Part shown: piece after piece, positions 35,244-46,080 of the stretch | How positions within the stretch are numbered: the stretch's first letter is position 1 | Layout: each line of letters begins with the position of its first letter | Assembly: GCF_030247195.1 (NCBI RefSeq) | Contig: NC_080671.1 | Coordinates: forward strand, 104,767,845 to 104,831,844 | Reading direction: 5' to 3' | Source of the DNA: Topomyia yanbarensis | Taxonomy: Eukaryota; Arthropoda; Insecta; Diptera; Culicidae | DNA: 64,000 nt | Position numbers and translations under genes: made by a program | The notes under the pieces: generated by a model | Told to the model about the DNA's origin: nothing | The model's database searches: none | Seen by the model: only the letters and a program-made list of their open reading frames with translations

Positions 35244-36090
35244 GTTTAGCTCTGAGGCAGGCTGATCGTAGAGCTGCAATCTCGGCACTCCACCAGTATA
35301 CCGGGCATCTGCCGTTTCTTGGCAGTGTTTTTCTCGGCATAGTGGCGTCGCACGCGCGTGATAGAACAGCTACCAGCGCATCCCCGCTTAGACTGTCGGT
35401 GTTGGCCTCCAGTCCCAGGGCCGCGGTGAAAGCTTCGCTGTCGAAGTGATTGGACTTCCACCCGCGTACCTGACAGGGATCTCCCGCCCTCGGATGCTGC
35501 ACACCATAGTTGATCCTAAAGCGGATTGCTAAATGATCGCTATGAGTGTAGTCTTCGTCTACCCTCCATTCCATGCCTGGAGCCAGACTCGGGCTGGCAA
35601 ATGTTACGTCAATCCACGCCTTCACCCCGTTTCTACGGAATGTGCTAGCGGAGCCATTATTAGCTAGCACAGTATCGAGTTTCGCAAACGCCTCCATTAG
35701 CGCTTGGCCCCTACTATTTGTACAGCGGCTGCTCCATTCTACTGCCCAAGCGTTAAAGTCTCCTGCTATAACTACCGGTTTCCGGCCCACTAGGTCTGAC
35801 GAGAGCCTGTCGATTATCTGGTTGAACTGTTTTATGGGCCACCTTGGTGGAGTGTAGCAGCTACAATAGAACACACCATTGATCTTGGCAATCGCAATAC
35901 CCTCGGCGGAAAAGTGTATTACCTCTTGAACCGGGAACCGTCCCGTTGTATAGATTGCCACCATCCCAGGCCCGTCCGACACCCAATTGCCGTTGCCGGC
36001 AGGGATGTTGTACGGGTCTGATAGGAGGGCGACATCTGTCCTTGACTCCAAGAACGACTGCCACAACAGCTAGATTTAGCTGTGTGACGT
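35244..36090 (-). pseudogene. R1-clade ORF2 endonuclease domain
   Basis: An apurinic-type endonuclease (exonuclease III fold) that would nick target DNA for target-primed reverse transcription. Visible motifs are LLSDPY, AGDFNAWAVEWSS (Asp-x-Asn, near 35735-35765), and the SDHLAIRF His motif near 35525-35550. The long open frame from 36066 covers the whole domain. A small deletion with a frameshift near 36070 separates it from the N-terminal QLNL motif. The frame then crosses the deletion junction near 35243 into out-of-frame RT sequence. Confidence 0.88.
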
Positions 36091-36446
36091 TCACGGCTTC
36101 TTCCTATTTGCCTCACCGAAAGGACACGAAGGTCCGCCTATAGCATGATTACGGGCTTGCTTCTTAGCGGTGCAGATAAGGCATTTATGCGCCTTAGTGC
36201 CGCCCCGCTCCTTATGCCCCTCCTCGCCGCAGCGACGGCATAGTTTGCTCCTGTCTGTACCCTTACATTCGTACGATTTATGGCCGGACTCAAGGCACCG
36301 ATAGCACCTATCCACTGAAGGCGGATGGGGTATGCTAATTGGGCATACTGACCAGCCGATCTTCAGTTTACCTATCACGGTAACCTTTTTGGCATCTGCT
36401 TTCAGTAGCCTGAGGTAGGCTACTTGGGTGCGCCACTTCTGCCGAT
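36091..36446 (-). pseudogene. R1-clade ORF1 (Gag) C-terminus with CCHC motifs
   Basis: The frame KVTVIGKLKIGWSVCPISIP is followed by CYRCLESGHKSYEC (C-x2-C-x4-H-x4-C), CRRCGEEGHKER and CLICTAKKQARNHAIGG, the usual R1-type nucleic-acid-binding tail, ending with a stop at 36091. The second knuckle lacks its last Cys. The N-terminal part is lost through 5' truncation near 36446. Confidence 0.88.
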
Positions 36447-36454
36447 TCGTGTGA

Positions 36455-37010
36455 TCAAAATGATTTTCTGCAATCGATTCTCTGGAATATTATTTCTGCC
36501 GCATTCAATCTATGTTCAATCAACTATCTAACGCAAAAAATACTTTTGATCATGTTTTTTTCTGCCCCTTTCTGAAATGATTAGTAAGGCATAACTTCAC
36601 ACTTGTATTTTAGGGGAATCAGGGTAAAATGGGTTTCATTCCATAAATCTCAATTCCATAAATTCAATTGATTCCCTGGAATTTTAAACATAAAAATTAA
36701 TTTGTAACATTGGTATTCAGCCTTTTTCCATGAAGTACGGCTAAATTTAACTTTACACTTATATTATGGGAAGAATTGGGGTAAAATGGGCAAAAAGGTT
36801 TCGTGCGGTGATTCTAAGTATATTCAATCGATTTCCTGGACTTTTTGCATAAAAATTGCTGCTTTTGATCAGCAGCATTCAGCCTCTTTCTGAAATGAAG
36901 TGCCATGTCTAACTTTATTTTTGAGTTAAGGAAGGAATTGGGGTAAAACGAGTACCCATGTTCCATGCGGTCATTCAAACGTTAATTGAAATTTTTGAAT
37001 TTGAAGATGT
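36455..37010. repeat. Diverged tandem repeat of about 160 bp
   Basis: Units share 'gggtaaaatggg' or 'gggtaaaacgag' (about 36622, 36780 and 36941), 'ttcaatcgatt.cctgga', 'cagcc.tt..tgaaatga' and 'ctaactttacacttatat' in constant order. Three to four units, strongly diverged. Confidence 0.7.
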
Positions 37011-37186
37011 TGTATTCCACTATCTGGGGCTATGTGTCATTCTTAAATCTAAAATATCTCCTATGCAACGAAACTACGTAAGGTTTGCACCTTATACCTC
37101 TGTTAATACTAGATGGGCTTCAAACATTTATATTTCAGCCGATTCAGAAAGGCATATCCTAATTTTAGTAATAATTTTATATGTGT

Positions 37187-37676
37187 GCACACTTAGCCAG
37201 CCAAAAGTTGTTCGGTAATTTCTTTTGACGACTACCACAGTAAAGCGATATTTTTACGGAGCTGTCAGCAAATTATTTAAAAAATTGCGGAAAAATTCTC
37301 ATTTTTTAACGATTTTCAATAATTTTTCGAATAATTTGCTGAAATCCGCAATAGTTTTCATTGAATTTATCATCACTTCTGTTTTTTTTCGGTACATAAA
37401 CATTATCCAGTAAAAAACTGAATGATTGTTCGGCAAAATTGTATCAACATTACCGAACCTCGCCAAAAACTTACAAAACAGGTACAGCAAATCAACTGTC
37501 AAATCGCCATTTTAAGAGTAAACTACTGACTGACCAGTATTTTTTGACGTTTGGATAGAACGGATTGCGGAGAGTTCGGTAACCGAATTGGTTTACTGAA
37601 TTGATTACCGAACGGTTTGCTGTTCAAAAACCCAGTAAAATTTTACTGTACCCAGTAATTTAAATTAAGTGTGTGC
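37187..37676. mobile_element. Possible inverted-repeat element with ttcggtaat motifs
   Basis: gcacactta-type ends near 37187 and 37665-37676 (complement gcacacacttaa) and internal inverted gttcggtaat (37209) / attaccgaac (37605) segments suggest a MITE of about 0.5 kb. The target duplication is unclear. Confidence 0.45.
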
Positions 37677-38622
37677 AAAAAAGTAGGGTATTGAAAATCG
37701 GTAAAATTGAAAACTTTACGAAAAAAGAGAAAATTTCCATCAACGAGGTAGCTATTTCAGGTAGAGCCCTCAATAGAAAACACCTAAGTGACTCAATGAA
37801 ACACAAAAAATTATAAATAGAGGTGCAGCGTGCGTAATTGAATCAGTTTTTGGTCTTACGTCAAACGAGTAACATCATGGCTATGGTTTCTAGACTTTAG
37901 TTATTCTAACGTGGTAGACGCTATGGATTTCCGGCAACGGTGGCATCGCACACAGCCAAACCGTGTACGAATTTTTTGGGGACCAGCACGGTTTCACAGA
38001 ATGATTTGTAAAGTAAGTGGGTGGGGCTTGAGAATTTGCGTATGAAAAAAATAATTTATTTTTATACTTGTTTGTAAATACGTAGGGTAAAGAGCCTATT
38101 GGCACACATATTTCATATTTTGGATATATGTGATACATTTTGTACTACTAAGACATGCCTCTGTAGGTATTTCTAAAACACGGGCGTATTTGTGCTTACA
38201 GAAATGCGGGATTTCGCAGGATGAGGAGACTGAGTTATGTTAGAGCAGTTTTACCTTTGATTTGTTTGCAAAAAATTGTGAGATAATCTATATCGATTCT
38301 TGGTAGTCCTTTTAGTTTGAGATTCATGCCATGTCTTAAGCGTTGCTGGATTTAAAATTATGTTTTCCCAGTTTATCCAGTAAAAGTATCTGTCCTGCTC
38401 TATGCATTTAAACACAGTTTTAAACTTGCTTCAAATTGAACGACAAATTGAACGGTGATGCACACTAATTTAAATTTTAAAACAAAACCGTTTCAAATTA
38501 TAAAACAAGCCGCTATACTTGAGATGTAATTGTTTTATTTCTAGTTCACCATTGAAACACCAATATAAAACAAAAGCCACAGAGTATGCACCAAGTTCAT
38601 TTGTTTTAGTTCCAAGCAACAG
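37677..38622. other. Unassigned sequence
   Basis: AT-rich with no recognised gene. A GTAAGT donor-like site lies near 38011 after an open stretch but without other support. Confidence 0.35.
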
Positions 38623-38751
38623 GGGCGGGAATAGCTTAGTTGGTAAATCGATTTACTTTTACGCATCTCACCTGGGTTCGATTCCCAACCCCGCACATAG
38701 AGTTAAAAATCTGTTTTAAGAGTTGTTTCTAACCCGAAAAAGACCATTAAG
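38623..38751 (+). mobile_element. tRNA-derived SINE
   Basis: Pol III A box TAGCTTAGTTGG (38632-38643) and B box GGTTCGATTCC (38675-38685) have tRNA-like spacing, followed by ccgcacatagagttaaaaat and acccgaaaaagaccattaagg. This is the same body as 19340-19478 but in the opposite orientation. Its 3' end runs straight into the hairpin at 38752. Confidence 0.8.
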
Positions 38752-38867
38752 GCAGTTTTTTTCCACACCGTTCTTCATAAAAATCAATCAGCTTATGTAA
38801 AATGTTATTACAGTACTGCTGATTGATTTTTATGAAGATCTAACACTCGGTGTGGAAAAAAAACTGC
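38752..38867. repeat. 116-bp hairpin element
   Basis: Outer arms gcagtttttttccacaccg (38752-38770) and the complementary 3' end (to 38867), and inner 20-nt arms cttcataaaaatcaatcagc / gctgattgatttttatgaag, are perfectly or nearly perfectly paired, with an asymmetric internal loop and a terminal loop of about 25 nt. Confidence 0.85.
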
Positions 38868-38939
38868 TTTTGTCGTTTTTGATTTTTGCCGATTCTCTCT
38901 CCAACCTTAAACAACACACATATAAATTTAGATTAATTC

Positions 38940-38956
38940 ATATATATATATATATA
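38940..38956. repeat. (TA)n tract
   Basis: Short TA dinucleotide repeat. Confidence 0.8.
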
Positions 38957-39050
38957 CAGTATAAAAGGAAAACCTTGTTTTTTGGTCCCAAATGATTGAC
39001 TTGTCAATAGTCAGTACCATTTACCCGTTTTCTATAATGTTAATACTTAC

Positions 39051-39126
39051 TTGGAAGCACCTTGTGGCAGAACATTGTCAAGTAAGCTGTCGTCTGATAA
39101 ACTTTTACCCGTATCATCAGCTTCAT
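39051..39126 (-). CDS. Internal coding exon, probable ALP propeptide
   Basis: On the minus strand a strong acceptor (tttttatcttttcag) ends at 39127 and a strong donor (GTAAGTAT) begins at 39050, bounding a 76-nt exon. Read in the frame that takes one base from the preceding exon, it gives an acidic, Ser-rich stretch, EADDTGKSLSDD then SLLDNVLPQGAS, and leaves AA at its end. This phase is exactly the one required by the ALP exon at 15682, and the joined codon would be Lys, forming a basic pair with the following Arg. An acidic spacer before a dibasic-bounded cysteine-rich peptide is usual for neuropeptide precursors. A second frame is also open, and exon pairing was not tested by transcript data. 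It could belong to another gene. Confidence 0.65.
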
Positions 39127-42100
39127 CTGAAAAGATAAAAACGAGAAACACATTATTTTCATTCAAGGGGATTATTCTCCATCGCAAGAGACAATTTTCT
39201 TGGATCAAAATTACTCTATCCCACAGCTACGCTAAACTATTTTATTGGTTCGAGGTTCCTAGCAAAAGAAAATGTTCAAGTTATATTTTTCAAAAGAAGA
39301 GAAAAAACTTCCTTGGAAAAATATCACCTGTGGCAACTTTGGTATTTGCGCAAATTCTCCAAGCAAGAATTTTTCTTACAATTTATCTTAACAACCGAGC
39401 AAATATTATACCCACAGGAGTCTGGACATTTTCCCATCCATATTGAACTTTCTTATCTGCCACATCCAGTGCGTTGGTGGTGTACCGGAAGAAAACTGTC
39501 CCTAAGTTCGCAGTAATTAAACTATGATACCCGAGAAACATCGTCTTGAAACTTAAAGTGGAATGACATAAATAAATAAATCAGAAAAAAACAGGAAAGC
39601 CTTCCTCGTTCCGCTTTTTACCACGGACCGGCACCGACGTGCCACTAACCAATAACTACCGCCGGACGAAGGAAGTTATTGGTTAGAAGTGGATACACGA
39701 CCGACGCCCGACCGAGAGCCAACAGTGAACTGCAAATGAGAAGAAGCAAACACCATTAGACCGGAAATGGGTCTGCGTTCGGGGTCGTCTATCGTAATGA
39801 AGAAGGAAACTGGTGAATGCAAGTACATCCTACCACCTCACTCAAGGCGGCTTGCACAAGTGCTGATACAGTACTCTTCGAGAAACCAAACACTTGTTGC
39901 TGAATCCTTTTACCCATCGACAAGGGCGACAAGCAAAAGCGAAGGAAGAACGCGGAAGGACTTCTGCGAATGCAGTGTGAATTTCTAATAAAACGGAGCG
40001 AGCACGACATTACTCTTTTTCTTTGCTATAGGATATCTACGGATGGCAAATTGAATTGGAGACGGTTGTACGCGGTTCGAATGATACAATTTTGCTACCG
40101 CCCGCAGTCTTAGCGTTTTTGCCAAGCATAACTTATCTGAAGACGTGCCCTCTTGAACGCCCGCCTCGAATCGCCATTTATGAATGGCGACAGAGTAAGG
40201 CGAGAAGAAGTTTATCAAATTGTTCGACGGTTTGCTTTGTGTAGGTGTAACATTTTATAAAAATTGTGTTACATTATTGCTACATCCACGTGAGTGAAAA
40301 GTGTCGAATTGAGCTCGCGAAAGGCTTGCTATTTCTGAGAAGAACCGAGGCATTTTAATAGGCAGTGCTTTTACTTATGAGCATTTTCATTCCGCATGAT
40401 GAAAAATTGAACCATTGATTCGGGATACGTCTTCAAATTAAACGAAATGCTTTTTTGGCCATTCAACTCGAATAAAAATAAAAACGTACTTAATCAACAT
40501 AGTCGTGTGATGAAACATTTCCAACAAAAATCAATCAGTTTTTGAAGAAAAGATCGTGATACTTAAAATATATTGTTTGTTACTTTGTCGTTTTCGAGCT
40601 CGGTTTAAAAACGCATTTAATCCAACTAACAGTGTGATGATACATTTCTTATAACTCTTATCGCTTTCTTCGGGTATTATATCGATTGAGAATATTTAGA
40701 ACTTGATGCTTCGCGATGTTTTTGATAACACATACTACATGGGATAGTGGCAGGACTCAGATAATCGCTCAAATTAGCATAGGATAGTATCAGTGTAAGA
40801 AATCTCAAAGGTTAAACAATACAAACGAATGCGCTGAAACGAATGTGCTGAGTCAAAAAATTCGAAAAATAAATTTTCGAATGGATTTGAAATTCATATT
40901 CTCAATAGCGTTTACTAAAATTCCCAACGCGGCTGAGAACTAAGCTCTGAAATTTCAGCTCTTAATATATCGCCACCTCTGAAGTGCATGCGTGCATAGT
41001 TCAAGCTTTACTTCGATAACGACTTTTTCTAAAAAAGACTTCCTAGTAATATCTTTTATCTGAATTATTATCCCTAATCCTAATGCTAAAGAACAAATAA
41101 AAAACTCTCGAAACCCGTTATGGATTCATTATCATTAATGGAATTTTCTTTTTCACGAAACTTTTCGATAACCTTCCGTCACTTCTATTAAAACTTTTCA
41201 AATACTTTATAACTTACATAATCTTATTAGGAACAGTTGTTTAAGAAACTTTTGTAATATTGTGTAGGGAAAGCTGAAACCTGATGAATTTTCTCTATCT
41301 GCAACATATAAACCCTTAAGTATACCAATTAATTTAGGATACTCTTTTAACATAAACTATCGCACGAATGGAAATAGATTTGCTGAATTTTGGAAGAAGT
41401 CGATAAAATAACCCCTTGAAAACTACCTAAAAATTGGCTTTAGGCTGACAAAATGGGGACATTGACTATATCGCGACGTATATGGAGTATATCGAGTTAA
41501 AATGATTCCTTAATCTATTTTTTTTTTCAAAAATAAAACTTCACAAACTCAAGCTTTGGATAAAATATAAATTTTATCGTTTATAAACAATAAAAGAGAT
41601 TTATCATAAACAGTACAATCATAATAATTTAATTTAAAATTAAATAGAAATCGCCTAAAATATGTTAAAACCTTGGACACATGGAGCCTTCATGTCTTCA
41701 ACAAAGTGGTTTGTAATAGCACTCTCCAAAATTTTGCTGAAGACATTAAGTCTGCAACTAAATTTGTTTGAAGAGCAAATTCGCCATAAATACTTCTTGG
41801 AGGATATAACGCCAAAAATTATTCTATCAAATGAAGTGCAGTTTAACGTTTGTAAAATTCATCGAAGATACTAAACCTGCGAAGTTGGTGGAACGGAAAA
41901 CACCATTTTTCATAAATTCCTCTACTTTTGGAAGGTGGTTTTCTCGTTATTAATTCTATAATGTCTTCGTCTCAACTCGACGCAATCCCAAAATAAAAAA
42001 AAATCAGCGAATGTTGGAAATTATGCAACTTTTCGGTGAGCAGTTCTAAGTTTCATAGACATTAAGCAATACCAGTTTCGCTTCCTATTAAAAAAACCCT

Positions 42101-42930
42101 GATCCATATTACAGTACACCCCTTAAAAACTGAACTCGATATGATAGGAAATTATGATTATGATTGATTTCAGAACTCTAGAATGAGTTTTTATTGGAAT
42201 GTTTTTAGGCAAGTATTTGATATTGATGTTATTAGACAACTGTGAGATCAAGACCAATACACCAGTTACAGATCAGGATCGCATTCCCACAATTTTTCAA
42301 AGGTCCTCGTGATGTTTCAAACAATTGGTTATGAATGTACTGATCAGATAATTATCATTGTAATATTGAATTAAATCAGTCAGCATCAATAAATTTTTTA
42401 CTTCAATCCAATTATTTTTTTTTTTTTGGGTGAGGGTGGGGGAGGGTGATTAAACCCCAAACCATCCTCTTGTATACACTACTGCTTGGAGTTATTCTTT
42501 TCGCTTTTCATTTTCCGAGGTATGTTTCAGATCGATCCGATGGTTATAAGTCAGAAGGTTCGCGCAAATTAAAATTTTTGCACCGATAAGTGATCAAGTT
42601 CCATCTAGACAATTTGAAATTGTTCTAGCAGTTGTAGATTGAAAAATGAGATACGAAATTCGTTTTATCGAAATAATATTCGGCTAATTTAAATGGATTA
42701 TTAGTATATTGAACAATAAATAGGCGACAAAGGGTAATCCACAAACAACAAGCCATAACTTTTAAAGTATTCGAAATATGTATTTGATGTCTTCAGTGAA
42801 ATTATTCTCAAAAGTAAGAACTACAAATTTGCCGAAGACATTATTTCAATACAATCAAAATTCAAAATTTATGAAAATATCACACTCTTCGGGGGATTAA
42901 TCAGTAAAATCACAATACCAAAAGAAAAGG
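39127..42930. other. Unassigned sequence with decayed repeats
   Basis: No gene supported. The GC-richer 39600-40220 segment has frames on both strands with no recognisable domain. Two related segments near 40485-40530 and 40610-40660 (aaaacg..cttaatcaac, g.gtgatgaaacattt) are about 125 bp apart and resemble the repeat ends at 15697 and 59153. 41660-42060 and 42720-42930 carry the 'tgtcttcag..aa.tt.tt' phrases that recur near 44440-44560. Confidence 0.4.
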
Positions 42931-43028
42931 CCCCAAGTAACAATTGAAGTTTTATAGCATGCTACAAGTACAATTTAAGTTTTATGAGTGGTTATAAAAC
43001 TTTTATAAAACCTCAATTGTTACTAGGG
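42931..43028. mobile_element. Short inverted-repeat element, copy A
   Basis: About 98 bp. agtaacaattgaagttttat pairs with the tataaaacctcaattgttact end, so it is nearly a full hairpin. Same orientation as copy B at 44216-44316. Confidence 0.75.
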
Positions 43029-43364
43029 GCTTATTGTATGCTTAAAATTCTCTGAAGATACTATCGACCTAATATTATCCGTTTTGGCGCTAATAATACA
43101 TTGAATGTTTTTGGTCTTATTTCTGGCTATGGAAAATGAAAATTTGGGTAGAAGTAGTTTAGAGTGTATTGTTTGAAATGTATTTTTCATCGCTGTTAGT
43201 TTTTCGAAAAGTGTTACTGATAAATTGAAATCTGTGTGTGTTATAGTAAATACGCGCGGGGAATGCATGGCTGTTTAAAACAAAATAGTTCCGTATGGCC
43301 ACCGACATTGCGGGAGACTATTCTAGAGGTTTAATACTAACAATTACACCAGACGCCCCCCGTA

Positions 43365-43545
43365 AAAAATAAATGCATGATTACATCTTCTGCTAATACT
43401 AGACCTAACGTTTATGTTGAAATAAATTGTGAAACTATAGATCGCGTACGTGGATTAAAATACCTTGGAATTATCAGTTAACTTTCACGTCTCACATCAA
43501 TAATGTCATCAAAAAGATTGCTAAAAAGTATGGTATATTGTGTCA
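43365..43545 (+). pseudogene. LINE reverse-transcriptase thumb fragment (CR1/Jockey-like)
   Basis: The frame gives KCMITSSANTRPNVYVEINC then ETIDRVRGLKYLGII, a one-base frame change, and TSHINNVIKKIAKKYGILC. This is the post-motif-C 'LKYLG..ID..L.F..H' segment of LINE RTs. The clade is uncertain. Confidence 0.75.
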
Positions 43546-43555
43546 CCTAAAAAAT

Positions 43556-44110
43556 ATTTAACAATTGGTTTGACACAAACACCTGACGAGACAGAGGACG
43601 GCTGTCGAGCCACGTCTCGGTCAAGGTGATGACGTCATAACAGCAATCCGTGGTCGCGTGGCTGCTCGTTGATGAATTTAAGTCACCAACATTCTGGTAA
43701 TAAACATCGATGTTATTGGAGGACGGACCAGGTTTAGCAGAGAACGAATTCATGTTACCGTTTTGAACGCGTTGGAAGGCCCTTTCGTCAATCCCACGAA
43801 CAGTATCGGAACGGCTGACGGTCGCGTGGTCGACTGTGGTGGGAGATTCGAGGCATCCCGAATCAACTCCATCGAGCCCGAGAATACGACGATTGTCGTC
43901 GGCAAGAGAAATGGTTGACATCTGATCACAAGATGTCGGAGAAAAAGGCAAATTACTGGAAGCGAAGAATACATCAGCACGACAAGCCGACAGACGATCG
44001 CTGGCAGTAAGGGCTCGACTGTAGCAGGGGGATCGAGGGCTTCCATAGAACCAACTGCGGTGCGTCCCAGTATGCGATCAGCATCGATACTCGTCGGTTC
44101 CGACAGCATA
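43556..44110 (-). pseudogene. LINE ORF2 N-terminus (endonuclease start) fragment
   Basis: On the minus strand, after a low-complexity Ser/Asp-rich lead, comes IDVYYQNVGDLNSSTSSHAT and CCYDVITLTETWLDSRPLSR. This is the first endonuclease motif block (Q-N-x-x-x-L ... TETWL) of CR1/Jockey-like LINEs. It breaks off at about 43560, where the opposite-strand RT fragment begins. A frame change lies within the lead region (43750-43951). Confidence 0.75.
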
Positions 44111-44215
44111 AAGTACTAAGTTACTTTACGCTTGTTCGGACATGCAGCAGACTCGAGTGATTCGCATTCGACAAAAATGCCAAAACATCTTAACTCCTGC
44201 GGTAGAAGGCAAAGG

Positions 44216-44316
44216 GTACCCAAATAATAATTGAAGTTTTATAGCCTGCTACAAGTGCAATCTAAGTTTAATAGGTGGTTATAAAACTATCATTAAACCT
44301 CAATTGTTGCTAGGGT
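44216..44316. mobile_element. Short inverted-repeat element, copy B
   Basis: Close relative of copy A: aataataattgaagttttat ... taaacctcaattgttgctag. The copies flank the two LINE fragments. Confidence 0.75.
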
Positions 44317-44920
44317 AAGCCGTCGGGAAATTTTCCTCCTTAACTTCCTTGTTCTTCCTTGAGTACTATGACTCTTAATACTGAAAATGCTTCACACCTT
44401 TCAGTCCCTTGCTAATTAAATGTCGTTGCAACACAACTTTTACAGTATTCAAGATAGTTATTTGCTGTCCTCAGAAAAGTTATTCGCAAAGTAGGAGCTA
44501 CAAATTTGCTGAAGGCATCCATTAAATTCTCCTAAGAAACTATTGGTCTAAAATTGTCAATTTTGTCAATTTAAAACCTAAACACCAGAATCAAAAACAA
44601 ATTAATAGCGTTCTGTCTGAGTCTTTTATTTGAAATAAGATCGGTTCAGCCATTACACAATGGTACAGAATGCAAATTTGGCACGAATTTTGAGATTTTA
44701 CTAAAACTAAACAATTTAGCCTTATTAAGTCTTTGGAAAAGTTTTCGTAGTTTGTGAGCCCCTTTTTTGTTAAAACAAAAGTTAGGGCAGTTCAAATTTA
44801 TAGAGTTTGCATCTTTTTGGGGACATGCAAACTCTATCAAAAGCATGACTTTCATTTTACAACAAATTTTACATCAAAAGTTAGGGTGTTATTTAGTTTT
44901 TCTTCGAAAAACTTTTCGTC
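44317..44920. other. Unassigned repeat-derived sequence
   Basis: Contains phrases (cagtattcaagatagttatt, gctacaaatttgctgaaggc) that recur in diverged form at 42760-42850, so copy A and copy B sit in similar surroundings. Confidence 0.45.
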
Positions 44921-46080
44921 TTTCTCAATAGAAAGATATTGCAATTGCTCCGAAAACCGACATTCTAACGGAGGCCCGGAGGACCGAGTGACATGTACCA
45001 TTCGATTCAGTTCGTCGAGTTCGGCAAATGTCTGTGCGTGTGTATGTATGTGCGTCTGTGTGTGTGTTTATGTGACCAAAAATGTCACTCATTTTTCTCA
45101 GAGATAGCTAAACCGATTTTCACAAACTGAGTCTCAAATGAAAGGTACAACTTTCCCATAGGCTGCTATTGAATTTCTAATGGATCCGACCTCCGGTTCC
45201 GGAATTACAGGGTGATAAGTACGATCACGCAGAAGATGTCAATTTTAATAAATTCTGCAATGAATGTATAAAAGTGATTTTTTTCCAAAATGTGGCCACA
45301 ACTACTTCGATTTGTAGTATTAGGTCACTAACAGCCATTCAGAGTCTCTTTGGCCACCGTCATCGGTTCCGGAAGCCTCAGCGGAAGTATCTAAATTCAG
45401 AATAACAGTCACATCGGTTTCTCGGAGATGGCTAGACCGATTCAACCAAACTTAGTCTCAAATAAAAGGTGTTGCGCCCCCGTAAATGGCTATTGAATTT
45501 CATCCCGATCCGACTTCCGGTTCCGGAGTTACAGGTTGTGGCGTGCGATCACATAGCAAATTGCGATTCAAACCAATACTCCGATGAAAGCAAAAAAGGT
45601 CAAAATTTCGCTAAAATGTCTCTTGAACATCTTAAATTTGTAGTTCTAGGTCACTGACGGCCAACCAAACTTTCGTTGACTACATTGACCACCATAGACG
45701 GTTCCGAAAGCGCCCGGGAAAAGTGGCCATCTTTCAAAATTAACGAACTCACATCAGTGTTCCGGAAATGGTTGCGCTGATTTTTACAAACTTAGTCATA
45801 GCATAGTCATGATAGCAATAATATCTCCACAGATGTCTAAAAAATTTCGTACGGATGGCTTATATGGTTCTGGAAATATAGACTAAACCGTCCGGTCACA
45901 TATGAAATTCCCATATAAACCGGAGCTCAAATTTTTTTTCAAAGGGGGGACCCCATGAAATTTCAGAGACCGAATTCGTATTTTTGATGCCAAACATCTT
46001 TAAAATGCATGAAACGTCGAGATTTTATGTTCACTCGAAAATTTTATGTTCACTCGAAAATTTCGAAAACATCTACAGGA
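44921..46080 (+). repeat. Dispersed non-coding repeat, copy 2 (near complete)
   Basis: Head at 44925, cattcgattcagttcgtcga block, TG microsatellite (45035-45072), then blocks with 'gacctccggttccggaatta' (45187), 'cggttccggaagcct' (45364), 'gacttccggttccggagtta' (45502) and 'cggttccgaaagcgc' (45699), and a tail 'aaaggggggaccccatgaaa' (45940). It is the inverse of copy 1 over essentially its full length. Confidence 0.88.

Larger units (their letters stand above)
33147..36446 (-). mobile_element. R1-clade non-LTR retrotransposon, 5'-truncated and internally deleted
   Basis: Reading from 36446 down: the C-terminal part of ORF1 (Gag) with CCHC motifs, ORF2 EN, an RT lacking its first half, the RT thumb, a C-terminal Cys/His domain, then a roughly 0.9-kb 3' region with 37-bp tandem units and a poly(A) end in a TG microsatellite. 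Gag and EN residue patterns fit the R1 clade. The microsatellite location fits Waldo-type target choice (inference). Confidence 0.88.

Noticed and set aside
38632..38700. Free-standing tRNA gene
   Set aside because: A and B boxes are present, but the acceptor stem does not close and the body continues into a SINE tail shared with 19340-19478.
39767..40244. GC-richer region that briefly suggested a histone-type gene
   Set aside because: Translations on both strands show no histone or other known motif.
43365..44110. Twin-primed LINE insertion
   Set aside because: The order and orientation of the RT and EN fragments are the reverse of what twin priming yields.
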